A stretch of 64,000 nucleotides of DNA, taken from the IMG/VR virus record IMGVR_UViG_3300030099_007267, positions 1 to 64,000 of that record; one strand, written 5' to 3'. Origin of the DNA: a virus. Shown here piece by piece: positions 23,768 through 29,069 of the stretch (position 1 is the stretch's first letter; the number at the start of each line of letters is the position of its first letter). Below the pieces are notes generated by a model. That model saw only the letters and a list, made by a program, of their open reading frames with translations, was not told the origin of the DNA and did not search any database. The translations under genes and the position numbers were made by a program.

Positions 23768-24056
23768 AGAACCGGACATAAAATGACCTCGCACTATAAA
23801 GCCGAGTGTACCGGCCTTATCGGGGCAGGCCCCGATAGTCCAACCAGACCCAAGGCTGGTTGGGCCAGACACGAGCAACAAAGTGCGAGGTCTATCAGTA
23901 TGATGTATGGTTGGGTACCTACCTACATACTCAAACAATCCGATAGTCCTTCTCCTTTGCTGAGGGCGCAGCCCTCACTTCCTGGAGAAGGACTATCACG
24001 GGCCATGGCCGTAGCTGGTTCTCCGAGAAAGTCAAGACCAAAAACTGTCCGGTTCT
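23768..24056 (+). ncRNA. structured intergenic element B
   Basis: An 11-bp helix AGAACCGGACA/TGTCCGGTTCT (23768-23778 with 24046-24056) closes the whole element. Inside are GACCTCGCACT/AGTGCGAGGTC (23785-23795 with 23882-23892), which encloses two hairpins (TATCGGGGC/GCCCCGATA and CCAACCAG/CTGGTTGG), and GATAGTCCTTCTCC/GGAGAAGGACTATC (23942-23955 with 23984-23997) capped by TGAGGGC/GCCCTCA. ACGGGCC follows the last arm. All these helices are perfect. A promoter lies immediately downstream. The design looks like a folded RNA but could act as DNA. Confidence 0.65.
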
Positions 24057-24060
24057 GTCG

Positions 24061-24089
24061 GTGATATCTAGGTCGTCCTATGGTATAAT
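24061..24089 (+). promoter_or_regulatory. promoter of the 24.1-25.8 kb cluster
   Basis: GTGATA, 17-base spacer, TATAAT preceded by TGG. Spacer and -35 share the pattern TGATATCTA...ATGG with the minus-strand promoter at 28.85 kb. The probable first transcribed base is the A of ATCAACTAAC, 7 bases after the -10. Confidence 0.75.
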
Positions 24090-24095
24090 AGAGAT

Positions 24096-24138
24096 ATCAA
24101 CTAACGGGCCGCCAGCCCTACTACACGGAGGTGTAACT
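24096..24138 (+). promoter_or_regulatory. conserved leader: ATCAACTAAC, hairpin, GGAGGTG
   Basis: ATCAACTAAC, then GGGC/GCCC hairpin, then TACTACACGGAGGTG before the start codon. The same order and nearly the same sequence precede the gene at 28.24-28.50 kb (AGGCT/AGCCT hairpin, ACTTCACGGAGGTG), giving identical 43-base motif-to-start spacing. Confidence 0.65.
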
Positions 24139-24408
24139 ATGGCAATGACTAAAACACAACAAGCTCTAGAGGCTTTATTTTTGAAACTTCAGGATCATGA
24201 CGATGTAATTGATCTGAACAATATCTATATCCACTTTCCAGATCACTTTATCAGTCTGCTCTCCTGTTTGGAAATCGTTTCAAATCGTCTCGCTTGGACA
24301 TACTGCTCACAATATGACGAGAATGGTTATATTGTCGATCTTGAATACAAGAGAGATGAGATTTTGAACATCCTTGTCAGTGATGATTTTACCATTCAGA
24401 GCCACTAA
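24139..24408 (+). CDS. unknown acidic protein
   Basis: 89 residues, ATG after GGAGGTGTAACT. Helical, acidic sequence (KTQQALEALFLKLQDHDDVI ... YKRDEILNILVSDDF). First gene of a six-gene cluster whose members all use GGAGGT-type ribosome sites. The segment from GGAGGTGTAACT through ATGGCAATGAC is repeated before the second gene. No known motif; such small acidic proteins are often host-takeover factors, which here is only a guess. Confidence 0.6.
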   Translation: MAMTKTQQALEALFLKLQDHDDVIDLNNIYIHFPDHFISLLSCLEIVSNRLAWTYCSQYDENGYIVDLEYKRDEILNILVSDDFTIQSH

Positions 24409-24420
24409 GGAGGTGTAACT

Positions 24421-24759
24421 ATGGCAATGACAACAGAACAAATCATGGCAACGATAGAACAAATCAAAGATCAGGTTCTAAAGCTAGGCTCATATGATTT
24501 TGAGCAAAATCTTGTATCTCATGCTGATCAATTATCGGAACTTATTTTTCACTGCGAAGAGCTTCAGAACAGCTTCCACCCTGATGATGACGAGTATGAA
24601 ACACTCGATATTTATATCGGTGATATATTGCAGCCGATTCTGGATAAGCTGGAAAAAGACCAAGAAGAATATCTATCTGATGAGTACATCAAAAAGCAAA
24701 AAGTTGCTCTTGAAGCAGGAAGAATTTGGTTTCAAAAACTTATTGGAGGTGAGCAATGA
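24421..24759 (+). CDS. unknown acidic helical protein
   Basis: 112 residues starting MAMTTEQIMATIEQIKDQVL, with the same ribosome site and first codons as the preceding gene. Strongly acidic helices (YETLDIYIGDILQPILDKLE). C-terminal GGEQ arises because the next gene's GGAGGTGAGCA ribosome site is translated. No family recognised. Confidence 0.55.
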   Translation: MAMTTEQIMATIEQIKDQVLKLGSYDFEQNLVSHADQLSELIFHCEELQNSFHPDDDEYETLDIYIGDILQPILDKLEKDQEEYLSDEYIKKQKVALEAGRIWFQKLIGGEQ

Positions 24760-24938
24760 GAACATATGTATATATCAAAGTAAAACTTTACCTTAAAGAG
24801 GGGCAGACAGAAGACTCAATTCAAGATATCGTTCAAGAGATGGATTATGATTTTGATCACGATGAAATTGTTGATACCGAGATTAAGGATATCATAGATT
24901 ATGATATCCCTGAATCCTCTAACAAAGGAGGTGAGTAA
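24756..24938 (+). CDS. 60-residue acidic protein
   Basis: MRTYVYIKVKLYLKEGQTED resembles an edge-strand beta start; the rest is very acidic (YDFDHDEIVDTEIKDIIDYD). ATGA overlap upstream, TAATG overlap downstream. The charge distribution could mimic DNA, as some anti-restriction proteins do, but nothing else supports that. Confidence 0.5.
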   Translation: MRTYVYIKVKLYLKEGQTEDSIQDIVQEMDYDFDHDEIVDTEIKDIIDYDIPESSNKGGE

Positions 24939-25105
24939 TGACTGTTTGTTTAGTGTGCGGAAGCTCTGATGTACTTATCAAAGCATGGGTCAATCCGAAT
25001 GATGACAAAGCCGAACCCATCCCACTCCCGTGGGACACAGACGCTTGGTGTAACATCTGCGATTGTATCGTCGATCTCAAAGAAGAAGAAGGAGGTAAGC
25101 AATGA
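24938..25105 (+). CDS. 55-residue double-CxxC zinc protein
   Basis: AAAGGAGGTGAG before ATG. Two Cys pairs, CLVC (residues 4-7) and CNIC followed by DC, fit a small zinc ribbon. The rest is acidic. Ends in GGKQ, encoded by the next ribosome site. Probably a small metal-binding protein; function unknown. Confidence 0.55.
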   Translation: MTVCLVCGSSDVLIKAWVNPNDDKAEPIPLPWDTDAWCNICDCIVDLKEEEGGKQ

Positions 25106-25509
25106 GAACCGTTAAAACCTTGCGCAAAGGGAGCTTCGTTCGGAAGTTCCTCGAGGAGTTTGTGAAGAATCATGAGAAGTACAGAGGGGCTTATTTTTGG
25201 CGACCACCGTCTACAGCTTCACAACGCCGTAGAATGGAATTCGATCACTGCACCGTTTTTAAGTATCAAGGCGACGTGTACGAGCTTGAACAGAGCTTGG
25301 AGTGCTCTTGTAAAAATGTTTATTGGACCAGTAGAGTCTTTGTCAATGAGAAGAAGAAGGATATCCGAGTCATCCATAAACTTATTGGTAGCAAAAAACC
25401 ACCGATGTGGTCAGATGAACTTCTACCAACCCTAGACACTCCTGAAGAATTTACCGAGAAGTCTTTAGCGCATTTGGAGAGTTTGATAAACAAAGGAGGT
25501 GAGCAATGA
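25102..25509 (+). CDS. unknown protein
   Basis: 135 residues, ATGA overlap upstream and downstream. Basic N-terminus (MRTVKTLRKGSFVRKFLEEF), three cysteines (HC, ECSC) and a helical C-terminus ending GGEQ. No recognisable domain. Part of the rightward accessory cluster. Confidence 0.5.
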   Translation: MRTVKTLRKGSFVRKFLEEFVKNHEKYRGAYFWRPPSTASQRRRMEFDHCTVFKYQGDVYELEQSLECSCKNVYWTSRVFVNEKKKDIRVIHKLIGSKKPPMWSDELLPTLDTPEEFTEKSLAHLESLINKGGEQ

Positions 25510-25805
25510 GAGTTAGAGTAAAATGGAATTTGACGAATTGTAAATGGTCTGTGTGTGATTGCGAGGGTGTTACCCCTCCGTACCACACTGATTCGATTGT
25601 GCTGTTGAATTGTAAGCTACATCATCCGTTTGGCCATATCGAGGGCGATGTGTCCACAGGTTCAACACGCTACCAATCTGAATGTATAACCCCTATTGGA
25701 TTTGTGAATGATAAAAACGAGATACGCTTTGACGCTGAGTGTGTCTTCCTTACTTCATATGAGGGATCCCCCTCAGCCTATGCGAGTGTAACAGAGGACG
25801 CTTAG
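25506..25805 (+). CDS. unknown protein
   Basis: 99 residues. MRVRVKWNLTNCKWSVCDCE is beta-like with a Cys cluster; middle rich in Gly, His and Thr. Last gene of the cluster, followed 22 bases later by a strong terminator. Not recognised. Confidence 0.5.
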   Translation: MRVRVKWNLTNCKWSVCDCEGVTPPYHTDSIVLLNCKLHHPFGHIEGDVSTGSTRYQSECITPIGFVNDKNEIRFDAECVFLTSYEGSPSAYASVTEDA

Positions 25806-25826
25806 AACGTCCCTCACGCCCCTTGT

Positions 25827-25850
25827 AAGCCCTCTTCGGAGGGCTTTTTT
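25827..25850 (+). terminator. rho-independent terminator with UUCG loop
   Basis: AAGCCCTC (25827-25834), TTCG, GAGGGCTT (25839-25846), then TTTT. The C(UUCG)G tetraloop is exceptionally stable. Confidence 0.92.
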
Positions 25851-25852
25851 GT

Positions 25853-26114
25853 ACCTCGCACTGTACGCTCACGGCAGGTCCCAGGCCGATAGTCCAACCA
25901 GACCTTGGGCTGGTGGACCAGACACGAGCAACGCAGTGCGAGGTCTATCAGTATGATGCCCCTGGCTCATCAAAGCAAACTCAGACAAACGATAGTCCTC
26001 CTCCTAATGCGCCCTGCCGGGGGGCCTGCTTCAACTGGACTGTCACGGGCCGTAGGCCCTGGCCGTCTTCATTAGGAGGAGGACAGAATCTGACCTCAGT
26101 AAGTCAAGGTCAGA
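25853..26114 (+). ncRNA. structured intergenic element C
   Basis: ACCTCGCACTG/CAGTGCGAGGT (25853-25863 with 25934-25944) encloses arms matching those of element B, including CCAG/CTGG and the shared unpaired stretch AGACACGAGCAAC. After TCTATCAGTATGATG (shared with B), GATAGTCC (25991) can pair with GGACTGTC (26037-26044) or, extended as GTCCTCCTCCTAATG, with CATTAGGAGGAGGAC (26070-26084; 15 bp). ACGGGCC follows the middle strand as in B. A TCTGACC/GGTCAGA hairpin (26089-26095 with 26108-26114) ends the element. It lies between converging gene clusters. Confidence 0.65.
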
Positions 26115-26128
26115 ATTTGTCCTATGTG

Positions 26129-26392
26129 TTAGGCTTCTTCGGATTCTTCTTCGTCAGCATAAGCGGACTCGATTCTCTCTGAACACTGAGTACAATAGAG
26201 ATCGGGCGTTTCCCAATTGATAGCTGGGGTAAGCTCCTCGTTACCTAACCATTCGCAATCGTCCTCATGAGCCTCCGACTCTACGTCAGATTCGATGTTC
26301 TCATTAACGCAGTTAGTACAAAACGCCTCACCTTGCCAAACGATGAATTGAGGGTAGCAACCGATAGAACAGTAGCGTTCAAACTTTCTCAT
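26129..26392 (-). CDS. Cys-rich acidic protein, probable zinc binding
   Basis: 87 residues from ATG 26392 (ATGA overlap with upstream gene). Cysteines occur as C-S-I-G-C, C-T-N-C, a single Cys and C-T-Q-C, enough for two zinc sites. The tail is strongly acidic (YADEEESEEA). The stop codon coincides with the end of a repeat shared with the cluster at 27.26 kb. Function unknown. Confidence 0.55.
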   Translation of the reverse strand: MRKFERYCSIGCYPQFIVWQGEAFCTNCVNENIESDVESEAHEDDCEWLGNEELTPAINWETPDLYCTQCSERIESAYADEEESEEA

Positions 26393-26700
26393 GCCGCCCC
26401 CTTGATCATACAGATAGCTTTGCACAAGCTATCTAGATCCGGATCAGCTTCGACCTCTCCAAAGGGGTCGTGGCTAGTCCAAGTCCAAACATGACGACCA
26501 CCGTAGGTGACGTAAAACCCTTCTATATTGTTCCCTTGACTTCCCCATTTTAATCTAAGAATGTCGTCACGATAGAATTCGATATAGAGGACTCGCCCAT
26601 GACATACAGTTTGTTGTTGGACGAATTTGAATCCAGTAGCTTTTGCAGTGCTACTGAACGTATCGATGATACTTTCGTAAATTCCAAATTCGAAGTTCAT
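26389..26700 (-). CDS. unknown protein
   Basis: 103 residues, beta-rich centre (RVLYIEFYRDDILRLKWG ... FYVTYGGRHVWTWTSHDPFG). Coupled to neighbours at ATGA overlaps. No motif recognised. Middle gene of a three-gene leftward cassette. Confidence 0.5.
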   Translation of the reverse strand: MNFEFGIYESIIDTFSSTAKATGFKFVQQQTVCHGRVLYIEFYRDDILRLKWGSQGNNIEGFYVTYGGRHVWTWTSHDPFGEVEADPDLDSLCKAICMIKGAA

Positions 26701-26882
26701 GCTTCCTTCTCCGCTTCTTTGAATACATCAATCTCAGTTAGTTGATCTTTCATGTTCTCGATTTTCACAGCTAAAGCCTTCATTCCGATCTCATTTAAAT
26801 ACTTTGTAGCTTCTTCTAATTGTTCAGAGGCAATAAAAATGCATTCCTCTGTTGCCATCATTGCATGCTTAACATATGCCAT
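26697..26882 (-). CDS. 61-residue helical protein
   Basis: Start ATG 26882 preceded by CGGAGTAAAGACC. The product MAYVKHAMMATEECIFIASE continues as an acidic helix to KEAEKEA. A frame-preserving upstream start at 26978 would add 32 residues encoded by the duplicated leader; its ATG lies exactly 6 bases after the -10 box, so a leaderless longer form is possible. The shorter form has the ribosome site and is preferred. Confidence 0.5.
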   Translation of the reverse strand: MAYVKHAMMATEECIFIASEQLEEATKYLNEIGMKALAVKIENMKDQLTEIDVFKEAEKEA

Positions 26883-26898
26883 GGTCTTTACTCCGTTA

Positions 26899-27036
26899 GT
26901 TAGTTGATTTTGAACAGAGCTTCCCATAGAGGCCCTATGCCCCTCGGTCCGCCCTGCAATGTTCTGTGCTTTACTCATACCTATATTTTATCTGATATCA
27001 GGCACAATTGAAAGTCAGAATATGTCCGGAAAAATA
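26899..27036 (-). repeat. 138-bp duplicated promoter/leader block, copy 1
   Basis: About 96% identical (6 differences) to 27901-28038. Reading leftward it contains TCAGAATATG..., a -10 box TAAAAT (26990-26985), a leader with CATAG/CTATG hairpin, and ATCAACTAAC (26908-26899). It drives the 26.1-26.9 kb gene cluster. Confidence 0.85.
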
Positions 27037-27241
27037 TCTCGCTAGGGCCGGCCCTACCGGAGACATAGAGCGACCATATTCTGTCCTTGACACGAGAAAG
27101 AGCTTGATATCATCGGCCCGAGGCCGATAGTCCTTTCAAAGGTGGGCCGGCAGGCCCGGCCTATTCTGTATTGGACTGTCACGGGCCAGCGTGACCCACC
27201 TTTAAAAGGACAGAATCTGACCCTGAAAAGTCAAGGTCAGA
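27016..27241 (+). ncRNA. structured intergenic element D
   Basis: CAGAATATG/CATATTCTG (27016-27024 with 27075-27083) encloses TCCGG/CCGGA and the 14-bp palindrome TAGGGCCGGCCCTA (27043-27056). Then GATAGTCC (27126) may pair with GGACTGTC (27173-27180), or GTCCTTTCAAAGGTGGG with CCCACCTTTAAAAGGAC (27195-27211; 17 positions, one mismatch). ACGGGCC follows the middle strand; TCTGACC/GGTCAGA (27216-27222 with 27235-27241) ends the element as in C. TTGACA lies between the two halves. Confidence 0.65.
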
Positions 27242-27255
27242 ATTTGTCCTATGTG

Positions 27256-27582
27256 TTAGCTGTAGTACTCTAACATGTGATCGTTACTGCAGACAGGAAC
27301 TGTAGTCCACCCAGCCTCATCGATGTTAAACTCCCAGCCTCCATTTGTCATGGAGGTAACGCGCTCCGCTATGAGTGGCAGCAAGCACCACCAATCAACG
27401 TCTTTGAACTCCTTACGGATAGCTTCTTCATCGAAGCTATCCATTCCCACACGTGATTCAATCAGTAGTTCCATAGCTACCACTCGACAAAGACACCCGC
27501 GCTCCTCGGCCTTCTCCATCACGTACGCATCAAGAGAAGGAAGAATCAAATCCTTATATTCTTGTGATACTTCCCAACTCAT
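27256..27582 (-). CDS. unknown protein
   Basis: 108 residues, acidic and helical (SQEYKDLILPSLDAYVMEKA), ending with a Trp-rich beta region (NGGWEFNIDEAGWTTVPVC). No family recognised. Its stop codon coincides with the end of the repeat also found at the stop of the 26.1 kb gene, which suggests cassette exchange. Confidence 0.5.
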   Translation of the reverse strand: MSWEVSQEYKDLILPSLDAYVMEKAEERGCLCRVVAMELLIESRVGMDSFDEEAIRKEFKDVDWWCLLPLIAERVTSMTNGGWEFNIDEAGWTTVPVCSNDHMLEYYS

Positions 27583-27881
27583 GGCTTCACCAAGCAGCCG
27601 CTATTATTCGCAAGCTCACGACTGGATTGACATGTGTTTTTATAGACCAGTTTAGCTAGCCTCGACGATATCTCATCAAGATTGTTTTTAACTTCCTCGA
27701 TATCTCTTGTAGCATCGTTAACGCATTGACAAAACCCTTCATGAGGGTCGCTTGTTGTGTCAGCCATTGCGATCCATGCGAGGATCCAAGACACGGTTTC
27801 AATCTGGCCAGCTAGGCCTTCTAAGGTTGCAATTGCCGCTTCGACCTTCGCGAGGTCGTCTTTGAAAGTACGTACTTTCAT
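27579..27881 (-). CDS. 100-residue helical protein
   Basis: ATG 27881 with CAGGAGTTACACC upstream. Helical repeats (DDLAKVEAAIATLEGLAGQI ... NNLDEISSRLAKLVYKNTC), three cysteines near the C-terminus. As in the 26.7 kb gene, an in-frame ATG (27980) 6 bases after the -10 box would give a leaderless form carrying leader-encoded residues. Function unknown. Confidence 0.5.
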   Translation of the reverse strand: MKVRTFKDDLAKVEAAIATLEGLAGQIETVSWILAWIAMADTTSDPHEGFCQCVNDATRDIEEVKNNLDEISSRLAKLVYKNTCQSSRELANNSGCLVKP

Positions 27882-27900
27882 GGTGTAACTCCTGTTACTT

Positions 27901-28038
27901 GTTAGTTGATTTTGAACAGAGCTTTCCATAGAGGCCCCATGCCCCTCGGTCCGCCCTGCAATGTGCTTTGCTTTACTCATACCTATATTGTATCCGATAT
28001 CAGGCACAATTGAAAGTCAGAATATGTCCGGAAAAATA
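27901..28038 (-). repeat. 138-bp duplicated promoter/leader block, copy 2
   Basis: Same block as 26899-27036. The -10 box reads TACAAT (27992-27987). The CATGG/CTATG hairpin keeps its pairing through a wobble where copy 1 has CATAG. Ends leftward in ATCAACTAAC (27910-27901). Confidence 0.85.
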
Positions 28039-28100
28039 GCCCTACACCCTCGGCCCTATGGAGAGAATAGAGCGGTCACATTATGTCCTTGACAACAAAA

Positions 28101-28162
28101 GATAGTCCCATTTGGCGGCCGCAGCACACACTGTTGTGCTGTTGGGACCAAATGGGACTATC
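28101..28162 (+). ncRNA. structured intergenic element E
   Basis: Single long hairpin: GATAGTCCCATTTGG (28101-28115) with CCAAATGGGACTATC (28148-28162), perfect over 15 bp, capped by CAGCACA/TGTGCTG. GTCCTTGACA lies 5-6 bases upstream. A reduced form of the same element family, without the second partner strand. Confidence 0.65.
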
Positions 28163-28180
28163 GGAGATGGGCAAAATAAA

Positions 28181-28198
28181 AGCCCTCCGGAGAGGGCT
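28181..28198 (-). terminator. rho-independent terminator
   Basis: On the minus strand AGCCCTC, TCCG, GAGGGCT, then TTTATTTTG. Ends the transcript of the 28.24 kb gene. Confidence 0.85.
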
Positions 28199-28240
28199 AG
28201 GATTACATAGCGAGGACGAGCTTATGGAGTAGACTAGGGA

Positions 28241-28495
28241 TCATGGCGACACCGCCTTATGGGCCCAACGTCGAGCACATCCAACATGATGTGAAGTAGT
28301 CATAGAATAAAAGTTGTCTGGACTAGTGTAATCCAAAACGATTTTTTTTCCTTCTTCGGTGTAGCCAATCAGAAGGTCATAAGACCATAGCTTCTCACCA
28401 TCTGTGTGAAAGGTGATATCACCTCTTTTGTTTTTTCCTGTCTTAGCTTTGATACCGTTGTACCAAGCCAGAGCGACTTGTTTTTTAGTAGCCAT
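28241..28495 (-). CDS. 84-residue unknown protein
   Basis: ATG 28495 after CGGAGGTGAAACA. ITFHTDGEKLWSYDLLIGYT ... YSMTTSHHVGC resembles small plasmid and phage proteins with a conserved YS-x-TTS-x-H stretch; I cannot name them with confidence. Longer frames reading upstream would cross a structured leader and the promoter and are rejected. Confidence 0.6.
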   Translation of the reverse strand: MATKKQVALAWYNGIKAKTGKNKRGDITFHTDGEKLWSYDLLIGYTEEGKKIVLDYTSPDNFYSMTTSHHVGCARRWAHKAVSP

Positions 28496-28836
28496 TGTTT
28501 CACCTCCGTGAAGTAGGCTGGCCAGCCTGTTAGTTGATAAGGTGCCCCTCCTGAGAGGGGCTGTACGTTGCGTAAGGATTATTTTCACTGAGGGAGGAGT
28601 GCGCGTCCCCTTGTGAGAGAGGAGAGAGCGACGTAACCCTGAAAGCGGCCCTGAAAGGGCTTCGAGCTTTCCCGTTACCGAGGGAACGACGGTTCGATCA
28701 AGTCGACGTAAACGAGCGACCGATCTTTGAAAATAATCCTTGATTCTTCCAACGACCGAGAGGGTTGGAAGAGGGTGTTTTTGCTTGGTGGTCCACCAAA
28801 CTAAATCTTGATTGCGATTTAAAAGAGCCAACGTAT
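28496..28836 (-). ncRNA. long structured 5' leader
   Basis: About 340 bases from promoter to start codon. AAGGATTATTTTCA (28741-28728) pairs perfectly with TGAAAATAATCCTT (28587-28574), closing a domain of about 140 bases with inner hairpins such as GCCCT/AGGGC. Upstream lie TCTTCCAAC/GTTGGAAGA (9 bp) and TTGGTGG/CCACCAA; downstream GCCCCTC/GAGGGGC, ATCAACTAAC, AGGCTGGCCAGCCT and the ribosome site. It could be a regulatory leader or an RNA processed from it. No match to a known riboswitch, tmRNA or RNase P was seen. Confidence 0.6.
28529..28538 (-). promoter_or_regulatory. 5'-leader motif ATCAACTAAC, fifth copy
   Basis: Lies 43 bases before the start codon, here far from the promoter, which shows the motif is tied to the translation start region rather than only to the transcription start. 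Confidence 0.6.
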
Positions 28837-28842
28837 GTATAT

Positions 28843-28871
28843 ATAATACCATTGGAGATCATAGATATCAA
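28843..28871 (-). promoter_or_regulatory. promoter of the structured leader
   Basis: TTGATA, 17-base spacer, TATTAT preceded by TGG; the best promoter in the region by match and spacing. Confidence 0.75.
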
Positions 28872-28958
28872 CATAAAAGGCCCTATAAACCGGACACATA
28901 TTGTCCTTGACAAACTGAGAGTAATGTCTTAGGCCTTAGACCCCCAGGACAAACACAC

Positions 28959-29023
28959 GATAGTCTTCCGAGAGGGCGTATGTGGACCAGAGTGTCCGCA
29001 CGCTTCCGGCTCGGAAGACTGTC
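28959..29023 (+). ncRNA. structured intergenic element F
   Basis: GATAGTCTTCCGAG (28959-28972) pairs with CTCGGAAGACTGTC (29010-29023; one wobble), capped by TGTGGAC/GTCCGCA. GTCCTTGACA occurs about 46 bases upstream. Lies between divergent promoters. Confidence 0.6.
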
Positions 29024-29034
29024 ATAGAATGTTG

Positions 29035-29063
29035 TTGCTATGTCAACTCTCGTCTGGTATAAC
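29035..29063 (+). promoter_or_regulatory. promoter of the exonuclease cluster, probably leaderless
   Basis: TTGCTA, 17-base spacer, TATAAC preceded by TGG. The next ATG (29070) begins 6 bases after the -10 box, where transcription should start. Confidence 0.6.
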
Positions 29064-29069
29064 GTGTCT

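Noticed and set aside
23768-24056. Element B as a hammerhead or other known small ribozyme
   Set aside because: No CUGAUGA...GAAA core or other motif I can match; a covariance search would be decisive.
28496-28852. A 119-residue N-terminal extension of the 28.24 kb gene
   Set aside because: It would start inside the promoter, is low-complexity Arg/Leu/Ser-rich, and crosses long perfect hairpins; a strong ribosome site precedes the short form.
21294-29023. Elements A-F as a CRISPR array, integron attC sites or retron RNA
   Set aside because: No regular spacer-repeat pattern, no GTTRRRY core ends, and no Cas, integron integrase or reverse transcriptase gene nearby.
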